A stretch of DNA of 64,000 nucleotides from Oxyruncus cristatus. Taxonomy: Eukaryota; Chordata; Aves; Passeriformes; Cotingidae. Below the pieces are notes generated by a model. That model searched no databases. It was not told the DNA's origin and was given only the letters and a program-made list of their open reading frames with translations. The stretch lies in NCBI GenBank assembly GCA_013399855.1, contig VXAY01002819.1:206692-270691 (forward strand). The letters are read 5' to 3'. The position numbers and the translations under genes are program-made. Below are positions 1 to 11,376 of this stretch, in pieces; position 1 is the stretch's first letter, and every line of letters starts with the position of its first letter.

Positions 1-3000
1 GTCCCCTCCTTCCTCACTTTCTGTTTCTACCTGTCTTGGCCTTCCCAGTTGGATTGCAAATGCATTCTGCTACCTGTGCTTTGCAGTTCCTGTATGAATT
101 TTTGTGGTGAATTTCCAGAAGTCTTGCTCCCACAGTGCCTGGCTCATGTGAATATTTTTAAAGTATGGCTTGAACTCTGAGACCAGCAAGAGATCACTGC
201 AGTGACGAGCAGAGAAATGACATCCTGTTTCCCATTTGAACACCTATGATTATTATTTTTTTTTACGTGGCTTTTATTAAAGTTCAGGATAATGTAACGC
301 TTTCAGATGAGGTGATAGTGAGCCATGGAATGTGCACCCTCGAGTTTTTGGCTGGCTTTCCTCCGTGCATAGCTGGTGGCTGCTCTGGGCTAACCGGGAG
401 GCTCCCTGGGGTGTTGCTCGTTGCTGCCAGCCGGGTGGCAGAGAGGACAGCATTGTAAGGCTGACACAGGAGGTTTGGTCTCCATCAGGGCTTTTTTGGT
501 AACCGTAGGGAAGATTTCTTCCAGTGGTCAGGCTCTTTTTCCCCAGGGAAGCATTTGCCTCCCCGCTGCTGGTGGTAGGAGAACCCATGGGCTCTGCTCC
601 TCCTGGCACGAGCTCGATGTCCTTCATGTCCCCAGCAAACAGGATTTTAATCACACACTACATCTGCACGCCTCAGAGCTTGTTGCCAGAATTCTGCAGC
701 TGAGAGCAGTAGCAGTCATCATCTCGGGCCCTCTCTGATGGCCAGCGGTGTCTGGGGAAGCTGCTCCAGGGTCGGAGTCACTTTGGATTTCCATTGCTTG
801 CCACTGAGAGAGCATGTTGTCCCCCGAGCGATGATTCTCCACATTGGGTGTTTTCAATTACAAAGGGTGTCAGCTTAGGTTTAGTTTCCTGTGTTTCTTT
901 TCTTCCCTCTGTTCCGACTCTGCTGTTTGATTTCCAGACAGGTTTGATATTTCCTCTTCCAGCAAGCTGGCAAGCCCCGGGGACTTTTGTGGGCGGCTGG
1001 CTCCGGCAACAATCCTTTGATTGCAGGCGATGTCCCTCTGCGAGGGATGGGCTGGGCCCTGGGCTGGAGCACCAGGAGCTGTTAGTCTGGGGGCTGCACC
1101 CATGGCAGCACCCGTGGGGGTGGCACCACTTGGGCTCCAGCCAGCTCTGCCTTGCTTTCTGCGAAGTCTGAACATGAATTTTTTAATCTCCTAAAAGGCT
1201 TTTCTACCAGAAGAAATGTGTCCAGCAACCAGGGATTTTTGCCTTTTTTCTTCTCCTCTGCATTCTGCATCTCTCAGTCTTGAAGTCTCTGTTAATTAAT
1301 TAAGAATTAATTCATTGCAATTCCTTTAATTTTTAAAAATGGCAGGATCCAGCAACGTACCTCCTCACGGTGCTGCCTGCTGCTCCCTCCTCCCCTCTTG
1401 CAAAGCAAATCTCGAACAAACAGAGCCCTGCTGCACAGTCAACAGCTGCGTGGGAGGCAGAGCCAGCTCTTTGCATACGATTCCAATCAAATACAGCGTG
1501 TTGGGGAAACATAGGGGACACCAAAGCCAACACAAAGGGGACTGAGAGAGGCTATTGCCTGCTTCGAGCCCCTGCTGCTGAGTTGCCCCCCTTTGTCAGT
1601 GGCTCCTGTGCTGCTTTTTGAAGCCTAAAATGCCACGAGCAGGTGCTGACAGGACTGGCTGCTCCAGTGCAGCCCCACTGGGTGCCAGCTCCTAGGGTGG
1701 GTACCCAAGGGGAGCATCACGGGCACAGAAGCAGGCAGGAGTAAAGAAGATTTCACTTGATGTTCTGCCTGCAGACACCTGTCGCTTCCAGCTGCTGAGC
1801 CCCACACCTTAAAGCCTTAAAATAAAATAAAAGGAGGAGAAAGGAGGGTTTGGCTCAGCAGCGTGTCTAAATTAGCCTTATTGTGCTGGGAGCTGGGCAT
1901 GGCATCCATTCCCACAGCATCCTGTGTCTTTACTGAGTTAGATGCTGGGGGACAAATGACTGTTTTTCATACATTATCATGGCCTGACGGAGGTGGTGCA
2001 AAGGTGATCAATGCAAAAGTTTGAGTCAACAAAGTGTAGTTGTCTCTCATTAGGGGGAAATGAGTTCCCTTTACTGCCAGCCGTTGGGCTTGTGCAGTTG
2101 GGACCGTTCTTGCCCTTAATCTTTCTTTTTTATTGATGCCTGATAATTTGTTTCTTGTTAACCTTCACTTGCCAGGTTGATGGCACTGTACCGCTCACCT
2201 TGTCTGGATGTGGGGCTTTCTTGCTAGTGCTGAGTGTGCGCAAGGGGATGCTCGTGGGGGATAGAGATGCTCCTGGAGACATCAAGGCAGGGACACTGAG
2301 CAGAAGGGGATGCTGGGGGCTGTGGGAGCAAAGCCCTGCTCCACCATGCGAGGGAGGGGAAAGAAGTTGTTCCCCGGCAATCAGCCAGAGTCAAGAAAGC
2401 AGGTCTTCAGCAGGAACCTGCAATATTAAATAGTCTTTTAATGAAAAATACATCTGCTGTTGAGCTGTCTTGCAGCCCAAGATGCGAGTGTGCTTTTTGG
2501 TTCCGCAGTGGTTGCTGCAGGACCTTTTATTTTACAATATTTGAAACAAAACTGGAATCTATTTTTAATCCTTTCCCTTTCCCCCTTTCAGTCTTCTCTT
2601 GCCACTCAGCTGTTGTGCTAACCCTTCAAAAGTTGTTAGGGAGAGGCCAAGGACCAGGCTTGGGTGCCCAGCTTAAAGCAGGAGGACAACCCATCCCTGC
2701 ATGGTGCCTTTGCCCAGTGATCCTGGCTGAGGCCATCCCACTCAGGGCTTTGCAGAGACAGACAGATCTGTGGCTGGCTGCCATTTAGTAGCTTTAGCTT
2801 TTCAAGGAGGGAGGATTTTTTTTTTTTCCTGCCAGATTTGGGGCAGACCAGGCAGGATCTCCTCAGCCTGGATTTCAGATTGTCTTATGGCAATCCTGCC
2901 TGGAGGCAGAGGTAAAGGCTGGGTCACAACAGTTTGCTCATTGCCAGTGCTTTTCACACTGGGATTTTCCAGCAATTCCCAGAGAAACCAGCCATTGAAG

Positions 3001-6000
3001 GGCTCATCCTGCTGGTGAGCAGCAGAAGGGGCTGGTTACATGGTCTGAGGCCCTGTGCAGGGTACTTGCTGCCAAAGCCTGCTGCTTTGGTACATTTTAG
3101 CATCCTCAGAGCTGGAGTTTGTGTGTTCGGACAGTGCTGGGCCTGCCGGTGGCATGGGCAGCCCCCAGGAGCTGTCTTGCCTTTCCTGCTGTCTCAGAGG
3201 CCCCATTTATCCAGAGCAATGAGTGACCTTACAAAAATAACAATAAAGAAAAGGTATGCGAGAAGCATCTGTGAAATAATAACAAGATTCCAGGAACGGA
3301 GCCGCTTTCATCTGGAAGCTCTTTGCTGACTGTGGGTTGTTTCTGTCCCTCGTTAGAGAGGGAGCCAGGCGGCGATGCCCGCTCAGATCTTTCTTTACTT
3401 TCAAGATCCCCCCATGGCATCCTGCAGGCCAGTGAGCCTGGCCCCTGCCAGCACGTCCCTCCTGCTGCTCGCTGCTGAGCTGGTTTTTAATCCCTCTAAT
3501 CAGCCCCGCATCCAAGCCTGGCGGCAGCGGGAGAGCTGGGCCCATCCTGGGCTGTTGCGCTTCCCTGCCACCTTACATCCCAAGTGAGAGATGAGGAAGG
3601 GCTGGGAGCTATGGAGTATGGAAACCCCATGTCTGGACTGGCTTTGTAAGACTGCGCTGTCACCTCCCAGCCAGGGTAGATGCTGCTTTATGCTTGTGCC
3701 AGGTCCAGACCCCCGGGGAACACCCAAGCAGTGCAAGCGCTGGCAGGCACTGTGAGCCTTTCCAGCTGGCTGGAAAACGTCCATGAAAACATCATTTCTT
3801 GGGAAAAATCTGGTTTGGCCGAGCTAAAACACTTGTGAGACTCTGTGTTGAAACCTGAGAAGGTTTTTTATGCTCTCACATGCGTGCAGAGGAGTACAGA
3901 CCCTCAGGGCTGGACTAGGGGAGAGCTGCAGAGCCCCAGAGCAGGGTAAAACATGAAGGGACCGCACTGGTAGGTTCTGGGCAGAAGGAGGAAGGATGGG
4001 GGGCTCTGGACACATGGAAAGCCCAGTGCTGGCCGTGCCTTGGGCAGAGCTGATGTTTTCAGTTGAAGTCTGCGTTGCTCTGGCCTGCTCCACCATCTGC
4101 CTGGCTCTTAACATGTGGTTATTTGCACATGGCTTGTGAGGGCTTTCAGCATTGTCCCTGGTTGGACTTTTCCTATAACAAAATAATTCTGCTGCTCTGG
4201 AAAGAGGCTCTTCTGTAAGCGAGGATTAAGGTGTATTTCAGTGTTTGCCTCTTGGTTCATGGCATAAAGGGACGTGTGGTTGAAAGGTGCTGCATCTGAT
4301 TTTGAGGCTCAATAGTTGAAATGCCTCGTGTTGAGCTCAGGAGAGGAGGGATTTATGCAGATTGCTGGAGCTAAAAAGTGGGGTTGTGCAGGAGGAACTG
4401 TGTCAGATGCAGGTTACATTGATGAGGTGGGGTGAGGGTCTTGCAGGCCTGTTGTCACTTTGGAGGGAGCAATGCGCCTGTGAGCATCTGAGGGCTGGTT
4501 TGTACACTGGTGTAACACCCATAACGTGATTTCAGGTGTGAATACACACATTTGCACTGCTGTACACGAGAGCAGGATGTGGCCCAGGGCCTTTGGTGGG
4601 AATGCGGGAGGCCAGAAGAAGAGTGTTGAAAGGCTAATGAAGACACCCTAGAAAATTACTAGCTTTGCAAGCTGCATTCCTGTGTGCTGGAAACACGGGT
4701 ATTACGAAGTTTGCAGTAGGTCTTTGGAGATCTCTGGAGCAAGAGTGATCCGTGTGCCACGCAGTGATATTATTGGAAAGGGTGGCTTCACTGCCTATCA
4801 TCTGTCTTTGTTGAGTTAGCTCTGTGGACCATCTCCAAACACAGTGCATCTTTTCCTTGGCCGCTGACAACCCACCTACTTGGAGTGGGTGATGATTTTT
4901 TTGTTCCTCAGCTCAGCTGGAAAAAATGAGTGTCCTTGTGGGAGGGTGGGAAGAGAGAGCATTGCAGGGTGACATATCCTAAGGAAAGAAGCAGATTGCT
5001 GGGCTTGGGTGTTCAGCTGGAGCGATGTTCAGTATCCCAGCAGCATCTCAAGGTGGTCCTGTCCGGCTCCTGCAGATTGTTTTGTTGGGGCATCACTGCC
5101 TATCAGGCTTGGTGAACTCCTCCCTCCCAAGCTACTGAGGGAGCTGCAGGCAGTGGCAGAGACTCCTGCCTTCCCTCGTGGCGGGTGTGGGGATGCTCTT
5201 GCTTGGCCTGAACCCGGCCCAGGGCAGCCAGGCTCTCCTTGATGTGTTGCCACTTCTCTGAGGCTCACCCCAAGCCAGCTTTCCCGGTGTAGGTGTGGCA
5301 CAGGATGAGCCATAGTTCCCTTCTTGGCTTCTGATGCTGTCAAGGCGAGGAGTGCTTGCCATGCTCCTGATTGGGATGGGAAGCATCCTTTGGACTTGGC
5401 ACTGTGTCTGTGCATCCCTGCAGAGCTGTGCTGCTTGGGGGGTGGCTCCCCAGGGCTCTGACAGCAGCCGTGCTGGCAATGCCTGCGGCTGCCAGCCTTC
5501 CCGCTGCTGCTCCAGCCACGGATTCCCCTCTGTGCTGCTGCTAACATGGATTCCCAAATCCCCTCCATGTCAGACATGAAGTGGTTGCTTTGCAGTGAAT
5601 TAGGTTGTTAGGGTTTTTTTAAAGAAAAAGGCTGGAAAGCATCCCTTTGGCCCCAGAACCACTGCCCAGAGGACAGGAGCAGGTGGGGGGAAGATGCCAT
5701 GCAGGGAAAGAGGAGATATCAAATGGAGACGAGGGATGTGGGAGGGGAAGATTGCACTGGATGCCTCCCCTAGCACTGAGCATCCGTCCTCCTGTGCCAG
5801 CAGCCCCACCACTGCCAAGGCTAGAGAAGATTTGCATTAGGGGTGCGATGCCGCTGGGGCTGCCCACCCTTGGCTGCCTTTCCCTTGCAGGAATGCTGTG
5901 GAAAACCAGAATTCTGACTCCCCAGGGACCTCTGTGAGGGCAGCATCACTCCGGGTCAAGGATTAAATCCATTACAGAGCAGCATTTGGGGGAAAGCCCT

Positions 6001-6807
6001 GGATGAGATGCACGTGGAGGCTGATGCATTGAAACCATTTCCTGTGGAGATCGCCCACTTGGCAGGCAGGGAGAGGGGTCGGGCACAAACCCACCCCTGG
6101 AGCTGCTTCAGTGCTAATGGCTTGCCTTGCTTGCAAGACTGGAGCAGCCTGGTTACCAGCCTGGTGCCAGCTGGAGAAAGAAACCCTTCAGCCCCCAGCC
6201 CCTCTGAGGCCTGAGGTGGCTGAGACCCTTCCCATTGCTGTGCTGTTGGGTCTTGTGTGCTGGGCTGAGCGGTAGCCTGGGGCCGTGCTGCTGCTCTACC
6301 AGCAGGTTATCAAACCTGAGGTGGTTTTCCCAACCATTTCAGTTCCAGCTGCAAGTGTTTTGCAAGGAAAAACATCCATTTAGAGGGTTCCTGAGCAGCT
6401 CTAACCATAAATGATATGTGGGTCCCTGGAAGGTCCCGTTTTCTTGCTGCAGTCCGGCTCCTGGCTGGGACAGCTGCCTGCATATGAGGTACAGGCAGGT
6501 GCAGGCAGGAGTGCTGTGCCACTTCCTTCCTAGGTGTTGCCTAAAATATGACAGGATGCAAATAGTCTTAAAAAACTTGCCAGATTAGTAGCCCTTTCGC
6601 AGAATGGGTGCTGGAGTTGAAGCAGCCATTCTGATTTGCTTTGAAAAACATGTATTTTTCACTCTTCGTGTATTTTCCCCTTCCCTTCGCTTCCATCTTG
6701 CAACCCCACACACTTCCTTTCGTTCCCCTCCTTCCTCCTCCTTTTCATGAGCTATTTTCAAACGCTAGGAAGGGCGAGATCTGAGGGGAGAAGGAGTAGC
6801 CAAAAGG
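1..6807. other. Non-coding DNA, no gene recognised
   Basis: No exon chain, RNA gene or named repeat was recognised in this stretch. Open frames here are short, overlap on both strands and show no family motif. AT-rich patches stand out against the moderately GC-rich background: one near 1290-1340 with several TTAATTAA-type homeodomain cores, and one near 3216-3262 with an AACAATAAAG SOX-like core. These could be regulatory, but that is inference from base composition and motif shape only. Confidence 0.6.
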
Positions 6808-6879
6808 AAAAAAAAAAAAAAAAAAAAAGGGGGGGAAAAATTATTTCACCAATTTACGGGGGGAAAAAAAAAAAAAAAA
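6808..6879. repeat. Paired homopurine tracts (A21G7 ... G6A16)
   Basis: A run of about 21 A followed by 7 G lies about 22 bases before a run of 6 G followed by about 16 A. The two tracts are therefore mirror images of each other in base order. Homopurine mirror repeats can form triplex (H-) DNA and are prone to length change and sequencing error, so the exact run lengths should be treated with caution. Confidence 0.8.
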
Positions 6880-9800
6880 GCGTGGGTGTGGGGAAGGAGA
6901 ACAGCTCCAGTTCCCAGATGACAAAAAGCAACTTCATTCATTTCCCGACGTAATTGTATCAGGTAGGAAGGTTTAGTTACATTTCTGCAGCCCTACACTT
7001 CCCAGTGATGGCCCTGGGGTCCCCAGGTTGTCCCTTCTGCTGTGCTGCCCTGACCTGGCGCAGGTTTGGTGATGGGGCTTTGGTACCAGGAAACCGGGGT
7101 AGGAGGATGCCAAGTGGAGGGAAAAGTAAGGAGGACATGGCTTTGGATTAAGCCAAGCTTGGCCCTGGGAAGGGTATGGGAGATGTTACAAATATCACCA
7201 GCTTCATGGGAAGCATTTCTTCACACGTGGGCAGTGTGTTGGATGGTGTCCTGTGTTTAATAAATAGGATTAAACCCAGCGACAACAGTGCTCACTGGGA
7301 ACTAGGAGTTTGGGTTGTGATTAACTTTTTAGATGGCAAAATCTCCTTATGCACATTTGTTTTTTCATTTCACTGGGAAAACTGGAAATAACTGTTTTGG
7401 CTTGTCTGAACCACTCTTTAAACATGATTTGTCTGCCTCACTGGCCACACCAACTCACAGCTGCTGAAAAGGGGAAGAAAAAACCCAAATCCCCAAGGAA
7501 GCTCTTCTGAGTAGCTCGCTGCTGTGATGCTGAAGGTAGTGCTGGAGGACCGATGCTCCGGCTGTCCCACTTTGAAGTCCTGTCCCCTTCATGCTATGGA
7601 GCTTTGGAGAAGACCCCAAATGGGAGAAGGTTGGGGACCCGGCAGCAGGCATTAGCCTGCCCGCCTCCCTGTGCGTGGGGCCAGGATCTTGCAGCAGGCT
7701 GGCATTTCACACCTTGGCGAGGGTGACATTTTCTTTGCAGCTTTTCCATGTTCGAAAGCTGGCATTTCACCCCAAGAGGAAGCTGGTATTTATAAGGCAG
7801 GGCACTGGCATTTCATTCATTGTTACCATCCAGTGATTCAGACAAGGTCTCTTAGCCAGAAAGGTCAGCTGGGTCTCTGCTGTTCTTTGCTGCTTTTCTT
7901 TCCGTTTTCCTTTTTTTTTATCCCCGAAGGGAAAGAGGGAAAAACAAAGCCACTCCACATGCCAGAACTGCTGATTGCCATTTTTCTTGCCTTGAAAGTT
8001 GAGGTCTGCTTTGCTACATAAAAGCTAGGACTTTCCAAAGTCCATCTTGCAAGGGCATCTTTGGTAAGGTCCTTATTTTGCTTTGAGTTCCAAAGGTACA
8101 ACCCCAAGCCTGGTGCCAGGGCAGTGTGGGGGCAGCATTTCCCCCAGTGCTGTGCCAGTGCTCACCGTGCTCTAGTAACACTGCATCGTGCTTTTTCTTG
8201 GAGCTGAAGCCCATGTGAGCCTTAATGTGTTTCAAAGAGCCTAAAACTGCATCTTTCCTGGCCAAACACATCAGGTTTTGTCCCCAGGGTTGCTCTGGGG
8301 CAGGTGATGTTGCATTGGCCCTTCCAGGGACGAGGAGCAGGATGGGAAAATCAAGTGTGGGTCCCCGCTGTGACTGTGGGGCTCTTGGTGGACTGGGGCA
8401 ATCTAAACACTGCCGGGACCTGGGAAACAAATAAAATCAATAAGAAGCTGTTAAATTGTGCCTGAACCTCGCTAGGAACAGCGTGGGGAGTGCTGGCTGC
8501 AGAGATGTATCTGCTGCCACTCCGCGGGCTGTGGCACATTCATTAAGCATCTTGAAGATGGATACACCCCCCAGTTCACCTCCTGCGAAAGCCTGGGAAT
8601 TTATTTCCTCCTGAACCGTGCCATCAATCACCGGTGACAGCACCGCCTCGGCACCACGTGGCTCAGCCGCCGAGCAGCTGGAGAGGCACTGGACTGGCTG
8701 CCCTGCCACATCGGGAGGGGGCTGCCTCGGACCCCCATGCCCTCGCTGTGGAGAGGGGGATCCCATTCCCTTGCTCTCAGCACGACTGCTGGGAGAAAGG
8801 CTGTCCCATGCTGCAAATGCCTTTGTGCACCTTTTCTGTTCTGTTTAGAACCCCACTGCCTTGTGCCTACCTGCAGCTGGTACCTGCTTCCCTTGGCAAT
8901 TCAGTACTGTCTGCATCCATCTAATCCTCATCTGCTCTCCCCTCTGTGCATCGCCCTGTGGTCCTGGCCCGTCCCTCAGCACCCTGGCTCTGCTCCCAGC
9001 CATGCCTTCCGTGCTTGCTGGGTGGATGCTGGGAGCTCCCAGGGCCCCACACTATGTGTGTAAATGCGAGAGCCTGAAGCCTTGGCAGAAGGATTTTACC
9101 GTGCCCGACTTGATGCTTTTAGCTTTTATCGGAGCACCCAGACAGGGGCAGGACAAACCCAGCGATCCGGGGCAGCGTGCAGCGTGCTGACTGATGCCTG
9201 ACCTCCTTTGCTTCCCCTTTGCTTCCCCTCTGCTGAGCTGCTTTGCTCAGTGATGCCCTGGACTGGAAAGATGTGACAGGTCCACTTTGCAGGAGGAAAG
9301 ACCTGCTGGAGGGGCCTGAGGGACCCTTCTGCCCTGCGCCCAGCACCCTTTTTGCCCAGCCCTGTGTGGATGCTGGGGCCACCCCTTTCCTTCCTGGCAC
9401 TGACATTTCACCCTCCAGTGCCTTCCCCTGTCAGCCAAGCTGCACATTACTTCAATTTATGCAGAGACCTGAGTTTTACTTCTTCCTGTAATTTCTTCTG
9501 ATGCATTTAATTTTTTCCCCATATCATCTAGGAACAGATTATCCAGTAAGAGTAGAATAAGGACTTGTCAACCTTTCTTATGTGCTCCTTGAGATGAAAA
9601 TAACTTCCTGAACCCCTTCTAATGCTTTTTTTTTCTGCTACTTCTGCTACTCTGAGTATAATTTGACTGACTAAAGGATCTTGAAGCTAAGAAGAAAAAA
9701 AAAAAAAGATAAAGTAGACTAATAATAATAATGGTAAAAACTGCACCCAAGAGGCTGATAAGGGCCTGGAAACTCACACACAGGCACTGCCTGTCAGGGC

Positions 9801-10890
9801 AGGTGTGAGCCTGCTTTTGTTCCCTGCTCCATAAGCCAGTGCTGGGAGTAGGGACAGCCGGTCTCTGCAAAAATGGGATGTTTTTCAAGAGAAGAAAGAT
9901 ATTGTGTCCCCTGTGATATGGAAATGAGCGGGGAGGTAAGGGCAGGGAGAGAGGATTTCTGATGGTAATGAGGCTTTACACCGTCTTTCTTGCCTTGCCT
10001 CCATCCCTCCCTTTCAACTGTAGGATGGGGTTTCAAAGGCTGTTGTATTCTTTTCCTTGGATTATTTGTCATGTTTTTTTTAAGCTTGCCTGTTGTGGTT
10101 TTTAAAGATAAAAGGTGGGAGCCGCAATGAAGGGGAATTTTGTGAGGGCTGGGAGGTGCTTCAGGGGTTATGGGTACTGATGTGATCATGCTCTGAGCTC
10201 TCATAGGCGGGTTAGGTGGGCTTAGGAATGCTTTTTCTTCCCTATATTACAAGCCTCAGCACTGCCAGAGAGGGATGTGAACTGCTGGCTGGAGCAGAGG
10301 CTGGTGCCATCCCAGAGCTTCAGGTTACAGCTCTGTAGAAGTGGTGGAAACGAGCCCCTCCACTGTTGTACTCCACTTATAACTCTTGAATGTTGCTTGT
10401 GTACATCCTTATGGCATCTCCTTTGGAGGAACAGTCTCTCTTCCCCTTGAGATTGCCGAAGGCTGAATATTCCTCCTGACTGAGCAGCTGCAATAGTCCT
10501 TGTGACTGTCACAATTGGGCCTTATTTTAGTCTGAGTTTGTCCAGATTCATCCTCCAGCCGCAAACTCTGGTCCAGCATTTATCTGCTGCCTTGAGTATC
10601 TGCTCTGTATTCTAAATCCCTACCTCATGTAAGAAGCTGTGCCTCTTGATGGAAAGGACTGGATGCAAATTACTTGTGCAAACGTTTTCTGGTGGAAAAC
10701 TAAGGTTTGGGCTGAGCTCAGTTTGTCAGGTAAAATATGTGCTCTCTGCTGAAGAGGTGAACTATCTCCTCTGCAAAGCCAGTGCTGTGAGCCCTTGGAT
10801 GTAGCTCTCAGGGAAACAAGGTGAAGAGGGGACAGCTTGGGTCGAGGGGAGCAAGGGGGCATGGAATGATCTGAAGCTGCTTCTGGGCAG
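6880..10890. other. Non-coding DNA, no gene recognised
   Basis: No gene was recognised. The stretch holds a short dispersed repeat (annotated at 7698-7826), a CpG-richer patch near 8610-8720, and a small A-rich plus TAA-repeat patch near 9690-9732. Open frames on both strands have composition typical of GC-rich avian non-coding DNA, rich in Leu, Pro, Ser and Gly in all frames, and no domain could be identified. Confidence 0.6.
7698..7826. repeat. Short imperfect repeat with GCTGGCATTTCA core
   Basis: The core GCTGGCATTTCAC occurs at 7698 and 7757. Degenerate versions follow at 7780 (GCTGGTATTTAT) and 7803 (ACTGGCATTTCAT). The last three copies are spaced about 23 bp apart, giving a short imperfect tandem array with one outlying copy 59 bp upstream. 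No function is implied. Confidence 0.55.
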
Positions 10891-11376
10891 TCATAGAATC
10901 ATAGAATCATTGAATCAGACGGGTTGGAAAGGACCTGTGAGATCATCAAGTCCAACCCTGGATCCAACGCCACCGCGGTTACCAGACTATGGGACTAAGT
11001 GCCACGTCCAGCCTCATCTTGAAAACCTCCAGGGACGGAGAATCCACCACTTCCCTGGGCAGCCCATTCCAATGGCTGATTACTCTCTCTGTAAAGAATT
11101 TCTTTCTAATATCCACCCTAAACCTCCCCTGGCACAGCTTAAGGCCGAGCCCTCTTGTCCTACTGCTGGTTCCTGGGAGAAGAGACCAACCCCCGCCTGG
11201 CTACAACCTCCTGTCAGGGAGTTGTAGAGAGCGATGAGGTCTCCCCTGAGCCTTCTCTTCTCCAGGCTAAACAACCCCAGCTCCCTCAGCCTCTCCTCAT
11301 AGGACTTGTGTTCAAGTCCCTTCACCAGCCTCGCTGTTCTTCTCTGCACCTGCTCCAGCACCTCAGTATCCTTCCT
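10891..11376 (-). mobile_element. CR1 LINE, 5'-truncated, 3' end
   Basis: The plus strand begins with tandem TCATAGAA-type octamers. Read on the minus strand, these are the ATTCTATG repeats that end avian CR1 elements in place of a poly(A) tail. Upstream of them, on the minus strand, lie the usual CR1 3' untranslated segment and the end of ORF2. The similarity stops near 11376, so this is a 5'-truncated insertion of about 486 bp, the usual state of CR1 copies in birds. No target-site duplication was seen, as is normal for CR1. Confidence 0.93.
11000..11376 (-). pseudogene. CR1 ORF2 C-terminal fragment (frameshifted)
   Basis: This is the tail of the CR1 ORF2 protein, downstream of the reverse-transcriptase catalytic core. 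The minus strand from about 11370 encodes a recognisable stretch including [24 protein letters not shown] and LIALYN, all typical of the CR1 ORF2 C-terminus. The frame is continuous until about 11165. There an indel shifts the characteristic FFTERV...HWN...LP segment into another frame. The endonuclease and RT domains are absent through 5' truncation. It cannot encode a working retrotransposon protein. The family assignment rests on remembered CR1 consensus features. Confidence 0.88.

Noticed and set aside
5891..5933. 43-nt segment after a good acceptor (TTTCCCTTGCAG)
   Set aside because: The donor (TCT followed by GTGAGG) is weak and the open frame is short. Similar pairs occur by chance many times in 64 kb.
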